Shown here one piece after another: positions 27,553 to 35,216 of a stretch of 64,000 nucleotides of DNA; position 1 is the first letter of the stretch, and each line of letters opens with the position of its first letter. The DNA comes from Planctomycetota bacterium (lineage in GTDB: Bacteria; Planctomycetota; GCA-002687715; DRQF01). The notes beneath the pieces are model-generated. The model was not told the origin of the DNA, ran no database searches, and saw only the letters and a list, made by a program, of their open reading frames with translations. The stretch spans positions 248,001-312,000 of the forward strand of contig JACKGY010000003.1 of the NCBI GenBank assembly GCA_020639295.1, read 5' to 3'. The position numbers and the translations under genes are program-made.

Positions 27553-27740
27553 GGCGCGCAACAACTCCCGACCCGCCAGTATGAACCCGGGTTCGAGACC
27601 CCCGATAGGGGGTGAATGCCTACTTCGAGTCACGAAACCTGAGCAGAAAATCCGGAGATTCGGCACATACCCCATCGGGGGCGGGCGCGGCGGAGTCGAT
27701 GAAAGGACAGTAAAGACCACCCTGGCTGGACGGAATCGGA

Positions 27741-28121
27741 ATGGCGAGACCGGAGCAGAAGCAAGGTCGGGACCTCCTCCTCGTCGATCGCCGTCGTGCC
27801 CGGCGGGCCGGCCTCGACGGTGCCAGCGTGGTGGTGATGGTGGCCGGCGAGGAGCTTTCCAGCTCCTTCCGGGACATCTCGAGGACGGGCTTCGCCTTCA
27901 CCACAAAGCGTCGGCTCGGCCTCGGCACGGAGATCGGCTTCGACGGTCTCCTGCACGCCCAAGGCGACGAGAGCGTCTTCGTCTCCTGCACGGCGAAGGT
28001 GGTCCGCTGCGAACGGCAGGACGGCAACGTCTACCTGGTCGGTTGCTACTTCGACGTCATGTCGGAGGATTGCCGCGACGCGATCGACGACTTCGTCGAG
28101 AAGGTGACGGCCGGCGGCTGA
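27741..28121 (+). CDS. PilZ domain protein (c-di-GMP receptor)
   Basis: 126 residues, a stand-alone PilZ domain. Both c-di-GMP-binding motifs are present: the R-x-x-x-R switch in DRRRARRAG near residue 17, and D-I-S-R-T-G (D/N-x-S-x-x-G) near residue 45. The C-terminal helix (DAIDDFVEKV) is typical. Such proteins relay c-di-GMP to motility or polysaccharide machinery through a partner. It sits between the degenerate kinase/receiver and the CBS/FapA genes, supporting a role in surface behaviour. The upstream region has no recognisable c-di-GMP riboswitch. Confidence 0.88.
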   Translation: MARPEQKQGRDLLLVDRRRARRAGLDGASVVVMVAGEELSSSFRDISRTGFAFTTKRRLGLGTEIGFDGLLHAQGDESVFVSCTAKVVRCERQDGNVYLVGCYFDVMSEDCRDAIDDFVEKVTAGG

Positions 28122-28142
28122 GAGTGAGAACGACTGGCCGAT

Positions 28143-28173
28143 GCGAGATCATGTTCGGGGGGGCTGATCTCGC
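28143..28173 (+). other. 9-bp stem with G7 loop (double-hairpin element 2)
   Basis: GCGAGATCA (28143-28151) pairs perfectly with 28165-28173. The 13-nt loop carries seven consecutive G (28157-28163). It lies 15 bp before a strong terminator and 22 bp after the PilZ stop. The plan is the same as in element 1 at 14200-14280, but with a complementary loop. Confidence 0.5.
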
Positions 28174-28187
28174 CGCAGGCCCGGAAC

Positions 28188-28222
28188 GAGGGGAGCACCT
28201 GACGTGCTCCCCTCACTTTTTT
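28188..28222 (+). terminator. Rho-independent terminator after PilZ gene
   Basis: An 11-bp perfect stem GAGGGGAGCAC/GTGCTCCCCTC with a CTGAC loop is followed by AC and six T. It is the clearest intrinsic terminator in the window, plus-strand oriented, and also faces the end of the CBS gene. Confidence 0.92.
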
Positions 28223-28235
28223 CCGGCCGGTCTCG

Positions 28236-28637
28236 TCATTCGATCCGGGCGACCCGGCGCAGGACGTCGGAGTAGCTCAGGAAGCCGACGATCTCGCTGC
28301 CCTCCATCACCGGCATCCGCCGGACGCCGGTGAGCTTCATCAGGGCCACGCAGTCCTGGAGGCCCATGTCCGACTGGACCGCGATGGCGGGCCGGGTCAT
28401 CACGTCCTCGACCAGCATCTCGTCGAGGATCAGGTCGTCCTCGTTGGCGAGCAGCTGGACGATGTCCTTGGTGGTGATGATGCCGTGCGCGTGTCCCTCG
28501 CCGATCGGGCGGACGAGCAGACAGTGCAGGTTGCGCGACCCCATCGCCACCGCCGCTTCGCGCAGGCTCGCGTCCTGGTCGATGGCGTGGATCTCCGGAG
28601 TCATGATGTCTCTGGCCTTCATTCCGAGGATGCTCAT
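28236..28637 (-). CDS. Tandem CBS-domain protein
   Basis: 133 residues. ATG 28637 overlaps the FapA-like stop as ATGA, so translation is probably coupled. Two CBS motifs fill the protein: KARDIMTPEIHAIDQDASLREAA...LVRPIGEGHAHGIITTKDIVQ and VEDVMTRPAIAVQSDMGLQDCVALM...RRMPVMEGSEIVGFLSYSDVLRR. Each ends in the G-I/F-x-S/T-x-x-D nucleotide-contact signature. No enzymatic or transport domain is attached, so it is likely an adenine-nucleotide sensor acting on a partner; FapA is the obvious candidate. Confidence 0.9.
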   Translation of the reverse strand: MSILGMKARDIMTPEIHAIDQDASLREAAVAMGSRNLHCLLVRPIGEGHAHGIITTKDIVQLLANEDDLILDEMLVEDVMTRPAIAVQSDMGLQDCVALMKLTGVRRMPVMEGSEIVGFLSYSDVLRRVARIE

Positions 28638-29956
28638 CTCTTCAACTTCTCCCGAGCGATGGTCTTGGTCTCCGGGTCGAGCCGGAAGCGGACGTTGCTC
28701 TCGTCTTCGGTCAGGGTCTCTTCGGTCGTCCCGAATTTAAGCGTGACGCCGGCGTGGATCGTGCCGGCCACCTCGATCGTGGCCAGCTCGAGCAGGGTCT
28801 GGTTGCGGCGGCGCAGTTCGAGCCGCAGGGCATGGATCTCGTCCTCGGTCTTGCCGGGACGGCGGCCGCCACGGCCGCGATTCTCCTGGCCGGCGCGCCG
28901 CTGCTTGCCGCGCGACAGCGCGGCCGCCTCCAGGCGGCGGAGGCGATCCTGGAGCCGCCAGTCGACGCCGACCTCGAGGTGGACCGGCGACCCGGAGCGC
29001 GAGCCGACGGTGGGTACCTTGATGCACTCGGACACCAGGATGCGGGCGCCGAGGACCGCGCCGCGCGGCGAGCTGCATTCGAGCCTCCGGGCGCGCAGGT
29101 TGACGTTGAACATCTCGCGATCGAAGGTCATGCGGCCGCGCACCTGGAGGTTGGCGCCCTGGGCCCGCTTGCAGCTCATGTCGCAGCCGGCGCGGCCGAG
29201 CGTCGTGACCGAGCCGATCACGGCCAGGGTCACCTCGACGCTGCCGCCGGCGCGGAAGGAGGCCTGATCGACGTTGCCCTTGATCACCAGGTCGCCGTCG
29301 GCGTCGACCCGGAAGCCGGGCTGGATGTCGCCGTGGACGATCAGGCTGCCGCTCGTGGCCAGGTTGCCGGTCTCCGGGCCGACCGCGCCCTTGTGCTCGT
29401 AGAGGTCGATGACGTCGAGCCGCTCGCCGGGACGGAGGTGCATGACTCCCGACCGGGTCACCCGGACGAAGCCCCGCTCGTCGACCTCGACGCCATGTCC
29501 GAGCTGGGTCGGGTCCTCGCGCACCGGCTCGGCCGCGACCTCCTCGCCGCGCACGTTGCGGCCGGGCTTGCCCGGGATGGCGGGGTAGCGGCGGGCGACG
29601 ACGAGATGCTCGTGGCCCAGGGTCAGATAGTGGCGCTCGCGATAGTCGAGGCGATCGAAGTCGTCGGCCTCGCCGGTGGCGAGGAAGGGCGAATAGGCGG
29701 TGATCATCCGCCCCGGAACCCCCGGTGTCGGGGCCTCGCCCTCGGCGATCAGGTCCTCGTAGAAGTAAGCGGGATCCGCGATCGCGGCCTCGATCGCGGC
29801 CAGGATCTCGGTCTTCAGGCCGTGCTTGACCCCGGCCTTGGCGAGGGCGGAGCGAAGGCGGTCGAGGCGGGTCGGATCGCCCTGCTGTTCCGACGGCAGA
29901 CGGAGGCGCGCCTCCATGCCGTCGTCACTGACCAGGACCTCGATGACCTCCTTCAT
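28634..29956 (-). CDS. FapA/DUF342 family protein
   Basis: 440 residues, ATG 29956 with GGAGGATGCC just before it. The N-terminal half (about 1-180) has GVPGRMITAYSPF and the IPGKPGRNVRGEEV block. It is followed by a right-handed beta-helix of short hydrophobic turns (GSLIVHGDIQPGFRVDADGDLVIKGNV, GSVEVTLAVIGSV). A basic coiled-coil insertion (about 340-400) precedes a final beta strand pair. FapA was named for flagellar assembly in Vibrio, where it affects FlhF/FliN localisation, but many relatives are uncharacterised. Its neighbours here suggest motility or surface signalling. No flagellar structural genes are in view. Confidence 0.85.
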   Translation of the reverse strand: MKEVIEVLVSDDGMEARLRLPSEQQGDPTRLDRLRSALAKAGVKHGLKTEILAAIEAAIADPAYFYEDLIAEGEAPTPGVPGRMITAYSPFLATGEADDFDRLDYRERHYLTLGHEHLVVARRYPAIPGKPGRNVRGEEVAAEPVREDPTQLGHGVEVDERGFVRVTRSGVMHLRPGERLDVIDLYEHKGAVGPETGNLATSGSLIVHGDIQPGFRVDADGDLVIKGNVDQASFRAGGSVEVTLAVIGSVTTLGRAGCDMSCKRAQGANLQVRGRMTFDREMFNVNLRARRLECSSPRGAVLGARILVSECIKVPTVGSRSGSPVHLEVGVDWRLQDRLRRLEAAALSRGKQRRAGQENRGRGGRRPGKTEDEIHALRLELRRRNQTLLELATIEVAGTIHAGVTLKFGTTEETLTEDESNVRFRLDPETKTIAREKLKR

Positions 29957-30088
29957 GGCATCCTCCGCGGTCGACCATCCCCTCGGGATGGTCCGCCGTC
30001 AAGAGCCCTCGTCCGGGAGCCGCGCGCGCCCCGGTTCCCAAGGCCGCCCGCTCGTGGATAATGCGGCGAGAACCGGAGGAGACGAACG

Positions 30089-30379
30089 ATGAACCTGCGC
30101 AACGTACTGGCGGCGGTGGGACTCCTGGCACTGGGCTGCGTGCTCGGCGGTGCCGGCGGCCTGGGGCGAGCGACCGAGAGCCGACCGATGGTCATCCAGA
30201 AGGGCGCCACCATCACCACGGTGGACCGGCAGAGCGGATCGCCGAATCCGATCTCCTACGTGATCGAGGACGCCGATGGTCCCTGGCTTCGGGTGTCCCT
30301 GCTCAAGAAGTCGGCCAAGAAGAAGGGCGACCCGTTCTGGATCAAGGTCGACGACATCGGCGCCTTCGTGGTCGAGTGA
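30089..30379 (+). CDS. Small exported protein of unknown function
   Basis: 96 residues; ATG 30089 after GGAGACGAACG. A hydrophobic N-terminus (MNLRNVLAAVGLLALGCVLGG) contains ALGC, which could be a lipobox (L-G-C), or may be an uncleaved anchor. The C-terminal 60 residues are beta-rich and basic (LLKKSAKKKGDPFWIKVDDIGAFVVE) and resemble a small SH3/OB-like barrel. It is divergent from fapA and convergent with cheR. No function can be assigned. Confidence 0.62.
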   Translation: MNLRNVLAAVGLLALGCVLGGAGGLGRATESRPMVIQKGATITTVDRQSGSPNPISYVIEDADGPWLRVSLLKKSAKKKGDPFWIKVDDIGAFVVE

Positions 30380-30413
30380 CCTCGAGTTGCGATCGGCGTC
30401 GCCCCGAGCCATC

Positions 30414-31247
30414 TCAGTTCAGCTTCCGGTAGGTCGTCTGGGACACCAGCTTGAAGCGCGTGCTGATGTCGGAGAGCGTCTCCGAGTGGCCGATGAACAG
30501 GTAGCCGCCATCGACCAGCTGCTGGGCATAGCGGTCCACGAGCCTTCGCTGCGTCTCGCGGTCGAAGTAGATCATCACGTTGCGGCAGAAGATCGCCTGG
30601 AACTTCTGCTTCATCGGCCAGCTCCCCATCAGGTTGAGCTGGTTGAAGGTGATCAGCCGACGCAGTTCCTGCGAGGCCTTGGTCAGGTGGCCACGGGCGC
30701 CGCTGCCGTCCTTGAACCAGCGCGCGCGCCGCTCGGCCGACAGGCCGTCGACGAGTTCGCTGGCGTAGATGCCCGAGGCTCCCTGGGACACGCACTTGGA
30801 GTCGAGGTCGGTCGCCAGGAGCTTGAAGTCCCAGCGCCCGAGCTCGCCGCCGAAGTGCTCGTGCGCGGTGATGGCGATGGAGTAGGGCTCCATGCCGATC
30901 GAGCAGCCCGCCGACCACATGCGCAGCTTGCGGTCCTTGCGCGCGAGCTCGCACATGAAGGGGAAGACGGTGCTCTTCAGGTAGTCGAAGTGGGCGGGCT
31001 CGCGGAAGAGGGCGGTGACGTTGGTCGTGACCGCGTTGATGCACTCCATCAGCTCGCCGGAGAGCGGATCCCGGAGCAGATTGCAGTAGGCATCGAAGTC
31101 GCCGAGTCGCAGCTCCTTCAGTCGTCGGCGCAGACGATTGCTGACCATGTCGAGCTTGTGCTCACCGAGGACGATGCCCGTCTCGGTCGTGATCATCTTG
31201 CGGATGAAATCGAACTGCTTCTTGTCGAGCTTGATGTCGAGGAGCAT
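30414..31247 (-). CDS. cheR: Chemotaxis protein methyltransferase CheR
   Basis: 277 residues; transfers methyl groups from SAM to receptor glutamates. The helical N-domain (1-70) precedes the class I methyltransferase fold. The SAM loop reads WSAGCSIGMEPYS (111-123). M119 stands where most CheR proteins have E (GEEPYS), a notable change next to the cofactor. The C-terminal blocks IFCRNVMIYFD and GGYLFIGHSETL are typical. ATG 31247 has GGAGTCCCGCGC upstream. It follows the chemoreceptor gene across an 80-bp gap holding a 13-bp hairpin. CheB is absent, so demethylation must come from elsewhere. Confidence 0.93.
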   Translation of the reverse strand: MLLDIKLDKKQFDFIRKMITTETGIVLGEHKLDMVSNRLRRRLKELRLGDFDAYCNLLRDPLSGELMECINAVTTNVTALFREPAHFDYLKSTVFPFMCELARKDRKLRMWSAGCSIGMEPYSIAITAHEHFGGELGRWDFKLLATDLDSKCVSQGASGIYASELVDGLSAERRARWFKDGSGARGHLTKASQELRRLITFNQLNLMGSWPMKQKFQAIFCRNVMIYFDRETQRRLVDRYAQQLVDGGYLFIGHSETLSDISTRFKLVSQTTYRKLN

Positions 31248-31268
31248 GCGCGGGACTCCGGGAATGGG

Positions 31269-31297
31269 GGGAAGGACGGCTTCGAGCCGTCCTTCCC
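31269..31297 (-). terminator. Hairpin between the chemoreceptor and cheR genes
   Basis: GGGAAGGACGGCT (31269-31281) pairs perfectly with 31285-31297 around a 3-nt TCG loop. There is no U tract on either strand. It may lower read-through into cheR or protect the receptor mRNA 3' end. Confidence 0.45.
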
Positions 31298-31327
31298 GCG
31301 AGATTCACGATCCAGGTCGGGCGTGGA

Positions 31328-33640
31328 TCAGAACTCGTCCCAGTCGTCGTCGCTCGAGGCCGGAGCCTGCGGAGCGTAGTTGGGCCGCTTCTCGGGGCGG
31401 CTCCGCGGGGCGCGGGCCTCGCGGCGCGGCGCCGGGGCGGCGGCCTCCTCCTCGGCGACCCGGAAGAAGCCCATGAGCTCCTCCAGGCTGCGCGACTGGT
31501 CGTTGAGGGACGCGGCCGCGGCCGCGGCCTCCTCGACCAGGGCGGCGTTCTGCTGGGTGACCTCGTCGATCTGGTTCATCGCCTTGTTGATCTGCTCGAC
31601 GCCGGCGGACTGCTCCTCGCTGGCGGCGGCGATCTCGGAGATGATCTCGCTGACCTTCTTGACGCTGGTCACGATCTCCTCGAGCTTCGCACCCGAGTCG
31701 TCGACGAGCTTCGAGCCCTCCTCGACCTGCTCGACGCTGTCGTTGATGAGCGACTTGATCTCCTTCGCGGCCTCGGCGCTGCGCTGCGCGAGGTTCCGGA
31801 CCTCCGCGGCGACCACCGCGAAGCCCCGGCCCTGCTCGCCCGCCCGGGCCGCCTCGACGGCCGCGTTCAGAGCCAGCAGGTTCGTCTGGAAGGCGATCTC
31901 GTCGATCACGCCGATGATGTCGGCGATCTTCTTGCTCGCACTGTTGATGCCGCCCATCGCCTCGACCGCCGCCGACACGACCTGGCCGCCCGTCTCCGCG
32001 AGATCGCGCGCCTGCTTGGCCAGCTGGTCCGCCTCACGCGAGTTGTCGGCGTTCTGCTTGACCGTGCCGGTCATCTCCTCGATGCTGGCCACCGTCTCCT
32101 GCACCGACGAGGCCTGCTCCTCGGCGCGGCTCGACAGCTCGGTGTTGCCCTTGGCGATCTCGTCGGCGCCCGAGCCGACGTGGCCGGCGGCGTCGCGGAT
32201 GCGGCTGACGATGTCGGAGATGTTGCCGATCGAGGAGTTGAGCACGTCGCGCAGCTTGGCGAACTCGCCCTGGTAGTCGCCCTGCATCTCCTGGGTGAGG
32301 TCACCCTTGGAGAAGGCCTCGAGGACGTCGCTGCCGGCGCGGATCGGCTTGACCACCGCGTCGACGAGCTGGTTGATCCCGTTGCCGATGTCGCGGACGA
32401 AGCCCTGGTAGCGGTTGGTGTCGAGCCGCTCGTCGAGGTTGCCCTCGATGGCGCTCTGGATCAGATGGCGGATCTGGCTCTCGGCGTCCTTCTGCTCGGT
32501 CAGGTCGACCCACTCGACGCAGTTGCCGACGAGCTGGCCCTCGGCGTCGAGGATGGCGGTCGCGTTGACCTGGAAGACCGTGGTGCCGATCTTCAGCTCG
32601 GAGGTCGCCGGCAAGTTGGCCGGGTCCGAGAGCAGCGTCCGCTGGTGCTTCGGGTTGACGTGGAACTGGTCGATGTTGGCACCCATGAGGTGGCTGGGGT
32701 TGAAGCCCGGGAAGGTCTTGCGGACGTCCTCGGCACGGCGCTCGAGGAGGCGGGTGACCGCCGGGTTCATGTAGACGATCTCGAAGTCCGAGTTGCACAT
32801 CATCAGCGCGGTCTGGCTGCCCTCGAGGGCGCTCATCATGCGCGCGACCTCGCTCTCCTGGCGGCGCAGCTCGGTGACGTTCGACCACTCGAGGTTGTTG
32901 CCGACGTAGCTGCCGGTCTCATCGATGATGGGCGAGACGTTGATCTGGAAGCGCAGGTCGCCGATCTTGATGTCGGCCGTGTGGGGCAGGTTGGCCGGGT
33001 CGGCGAGCAGGCGGCGCTGGTAGGCGGGGTTCTCGTGGAAGACGTCGATGCAGACGCCGACGAGATCGCCACCGAAGTCGACCTTCGGGAAGGCATCCTC
33101 GAAGGTGGGGAGGTTCTCCTTGACCAGGCGGTAGGTCGAGTCGTTGGCGTAGGTGATCTCGAGGTCGCGGTCGATCATCATGATCGCGCTGCTCGAGCGG
33201 TCGATCGCCGAGCGGATGCGAGCGACCTCCGACTCCTTGGTGCGGAGCTCGGTGACGTCGGACCATTCGAGCGAGTTGCCGACGTACTCGCCGGCCTCGT
33301 CGAAGATCGCGGTGGCATTGATGCGGAAGCGCAGGTCGGCCACCTGGATGTCGGCCGAGTGGGGCAGGTTGGCGGGATCGGCCAGGAGCCCGCGCTGGTA
33401 CGAGGGATCCTTGTGGAACAGGTCGATCGACTGACCCAGGGGATCCTTGGTGAAGTCCACCCCGCGGAAGCTCTTGGCGAGGACGGCGGCATTGTCGCGC
33501 AGGATCTTGCGGCTCGCCTCGTTGGTGTAGGTGATGTTCAGGTCACGGTCGACCATCATGATGGCGGTGACCGCGTTGTCCACGGCCGCACGCATGCGGC
33601 TCTCCTGATTGACCTCGGTCGTCGTTCCCCTTGCGCTCAT
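31328..33640 (-). CDS. Soluble methyl-accepting chemotaxis protein with three PAS repeats
   Basis: 770 residues from ATG 33640 (GAGAGGACGTGGA upstream). There is no transmembrane segment, so it is a cytoplasmic receptor. Three tandem PAS modules, period about 123 residues, each carry MMxxRDL-x-I-x-Y-x-N, a conserved FHxNP-x-x-QR and DPANLP block, and end in EWxDVTE. A HAMP-like linker (about 385-455) leads to the MCP signalling coiled coil with the hairpin tip EIAFQTNLLALNAAVEAARAG. The extreme C-terminus, DWDEF (766-770), fits the xWxxF CheR-docking pentapeptide, agreeing with the adjacent cheR. The ligand is unknown; the PAS histidine invites a test for heme. Confidence 0.94.
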   Translation of the reverse strand: MSARGTTTEVNQESRMRAAVDNAVTAIMMVDRDLNITYTNEASRKILRDNAAVLAKSFRGVDFTKDPLGQSIDLFHKDPSYQRGLLADPANLPHSADIQVADLRFRINATAIFDEAGEYVGNSLEWSDVTELRTKESEVARIRSAIDRSSSAIMMIDRDLEITYANDSTYRLVKENLPTFEDAFPKVDFGGDLVGVCIDVFHENPAYQRRLLADPANLPHTADIKIGDLRFQINVSPIIDETGSYVGNNLEWSNVTELRRQESEVARMMSALEGSQTALMMCNSDFEIVYMNPAVTRLLERRAEDVRKTFPGFNPSHLMGANIDQFHVNPKHQRTLLSDPANLPATSELKIGTTVFQVNATAILDAEGQLVGNCVEWVDLTEQKDAESQIRHLIQSAIEGNLDERLDTNRYQGFVRDIGNGINQLVDAVVKPIRAGSDVLEAFSKGDLTQEMQGDYQGEFAKLRDVLNSSIGNISDIVSRIRDAAGHVGSGADEIAKGNTELSSRAEEQASSVQETVASIEEMTGTVKQNADNSREADQLAKQARDLAETGGQVVSAAVEAMGGINSASKKIADIIGVIDEIAFQTNLLALNAAVEAARAGEQGRGFAVVAAEVRNLAQRSAEAAKEIKSLINDSVEQVEEGSKLVDDSGAKLEEIVTSVKKVSEIISEIAAASEEQSAGVEQINKAMNQIDEVTQQNAALVEEAAAAAASLNDQSRSLEELMGFFRVAEEEAAAPAPRREARAPRSRPEKRPNYAPQAPASSDDDWDEF

Positions 33641-33706
33641 TCCACGTCCTCTCAATGCCGACCGGATTCACCGGCCAATCCACTTGCCCCTTGGTTCCAG
33701 CCCGCC

Positions 33707-34225
33707 TCAGCCCATGCGCGCCAGGGCTTCGAGTTCCCCGGCGCTCAGGAGCCGATCGAGAGCGAGTGCAATCAACATGGCCTCGCCGCGAATGGCGACG
33801 CCCTCGATGTAGTCGACGTCGGCACCCTCGCCGAAGTCGGGTGTTTCCTGAAGCTCGCTGCGCGCGGTCGTGAACACGTCGGCGACCGCGTCGACCACCA
33901 GGCCGGTCGTGCTCCGCCCCTTGGGCGTATCGATGCGCACGATGACGATGACGGTGGTCGAGCCGTAGGTGACCTCTTCGATGCCGAGGCGGATGCGCAG
34001 ATCGATCACCGGGACGATGGAGCCCCGGAGATTGATGACGCCCTTCACGTGCGGCGGCGTGTTCGGCACGCGGGTGACACCATCCCAGCCCTTGATCTCC
34101 TGGACCCGGAGGATGTCGACTCCGTACTCCTGACCGCCGAGCAGGAAGGTCAGATACTGGAGCCGCTCGTTGCCGATCTCGCCGCGGTCATCGACCGCCG
34201 CGGCGTCGTTCACCAATCCGTGCAT
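33707..34225 (-). CDS. cheW: Chemotaxis adaptor CheW
   Basis: 172 residues from ATG 34225 (GAGG 7 nt upstream); a longer frame to 34381 lacks any ribosome site and adds a polar leader. CheW couples receptors to CheA. Typical blocks: LTFLLGGQEYGVDILRVQEI, the receptor-binding VPNTPPHVKGVINLRGSIVPVIDLR, and GLVVDAVADV. First gene of the cheW-mcp-cheR transcript, 66 bp before the receptor gene. Its only visible partner is the soluble receptor; a CheA must be encoded elsewhere for it to signal. Confidence 0.94.
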   Translation of the reverse strand: MHGLVNDAAAVDDRGEIGNERLQYLTFLLGGQEYGVDILRVQEIKGWDGVTRVPNTPPHVKGVINLRGSIVPVIDLRIRLGIEEVTYGSTTVIVIVRIDTPKGRSTTGLVVDAVADVFTTARSELQETPDFGEGADVDYIEGVAIRGEAMLIALALDRLLSAGELEALARMG

Positions 34226-34379
34226 GCCTGGACCTCGAACAGTGGGCTTCTTCTCCGCATACTTCGCCTGCCGGAGGGCCGGGTCTTTAAGCGATTTGCC
34301 GGCGCCTTGAGGTTTCTCCGGGAATCGACCAAAAGTGACCTTCCTGGTCTCTTCATGTCTCGAATCGAGATCGACGCCC

Positions 34380-35216
34380 ATGCCGGAAGCATTCGATAGC
34401 AGCAGTACTTACGTGGTGGCGCCGGACCTCCGGGTGGCGGTGAACGCGGCCTTGCACCTCGAGCGGCCGCTGCTGGTGAAGGGCGAGCCCGGCACCGGCA
34501 AGACCGAACTGGCCCGGGAGATCGCGGCCTCGCAGGGCCTGCCGCTCATCGCCTGGCACGTGAAGTCGACCACCAAGGCCCAGCAGGGGCTCTACGAGTA
34601 CGACGCGGTGGCGCGCCTGCGCGACTCGCAGCTCGGCGACGAGCGGGTCCACGACATCGGCAACTACATCCGGCGCGGCAAGCTCTGGGAGGCCTTCACC
34701 AGCGACGGGGGCGCCGTGCTCCTGATCGACGAGGTGGACAAGGCCGACATCGAGTTCCCGAACGACCTCCTGCTGGAGCTGGACCGGATGGAGTTCCAGG
34801 TCTACGAGACCGGGGAGCTGGTCAAGGCGCGGCGTCGGCCCCACGTCATCATCACCTCCAACGACGAGAAGGACTTGCCGGACGCCTTCCTCAGGCGCTG
34901 CTTCTTCCACTACATCGCCTTCCCCGACCGGGAGACGATGGTCGAGATCGTCGACCGGCACCATCCGGGGCTGGAACGGCGCCTGCTCGAGGAGGCGCTC
35001 GAGACCTTCTACGGCCTGCGCGAGCTGCGCGGCCTGAAGAAGCGGCCCTCGACCTCGGAGCTGCTCGACTGGTTGCGGGTGCTCACGCGGGAAGAGGATG
35101 CGGTCGAACGCCTGCGCCGGGCCCGCGATGGTCGCGACGCGCCGCCGCTGGTGGGAGCCCTGCTCAAGAACGAACGCGATACCCGCCTGCTGGACGGGTC
35201 GCGGCCCCGGCGCTGA
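34380..35216 (+). CDS. MoxR-family AAA+ ATPase
   Basis: 278 residues from ATG 34380. Walker A is GEPGTGKTE (about 33-41), Walker B is VLLIDEVDKAD, sensor 1 is VIITSNDEKDLPDAF, and the arginine finger region is LRRCFF. MoxR ATPases act as chaperones that mature or insert cofactors into partner complexes, nearly always with a VWA protein. Here the stop TGA and the ATG of the VWA gene overlap as TGATG, so the pair is translationally coupled. The size and the pairing resemble CoxD/CoxE, but no CO-dehydrogenase genes are present. Divergent from cheW. Confidence 0.92.
   Translation: MPEAFDSSSTYVVAPDLRVAVNAALHLERPLLVKGEPGTGKTELAREIAASQGLPLIAWHVKSTTKAQQGLYEYDAVARLRDSQLGDERVHDIGNYIRRGKLWEAFTSDGGAVLLIDEVDKADIEFPNDLLLELDRMEFQVYETGELVKARRRPHVIITSNDEKDLPDAFLRRCFFHYIAFPDRETMVEIVDRHHPGLERRLLEEALETFYGLRELRGLKKRPSTSELLDWLRVLTREEDAVERLRRARDGRDAPPLVGALLKNERDTRLLDGSRPRR

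Noticed and set aside
27553..27740. Possible c-di-GMP riboswitch before the PilZ gene (ACCCCC/GGGGGT hairpin at 27598-27613)
   Set aside because: The conserved GEMM core and receptor loop are missing. Only a 6-bp hairpin remains, which is not enough to call a regulatory RNA.
34226..34379. Flagellar sigma-28 promoter before cheW
   Set aside because: A TTAAAG and a distant GGCGAA on the minus strand do not fit the TAAA/GCCGATAA spacing well enough.
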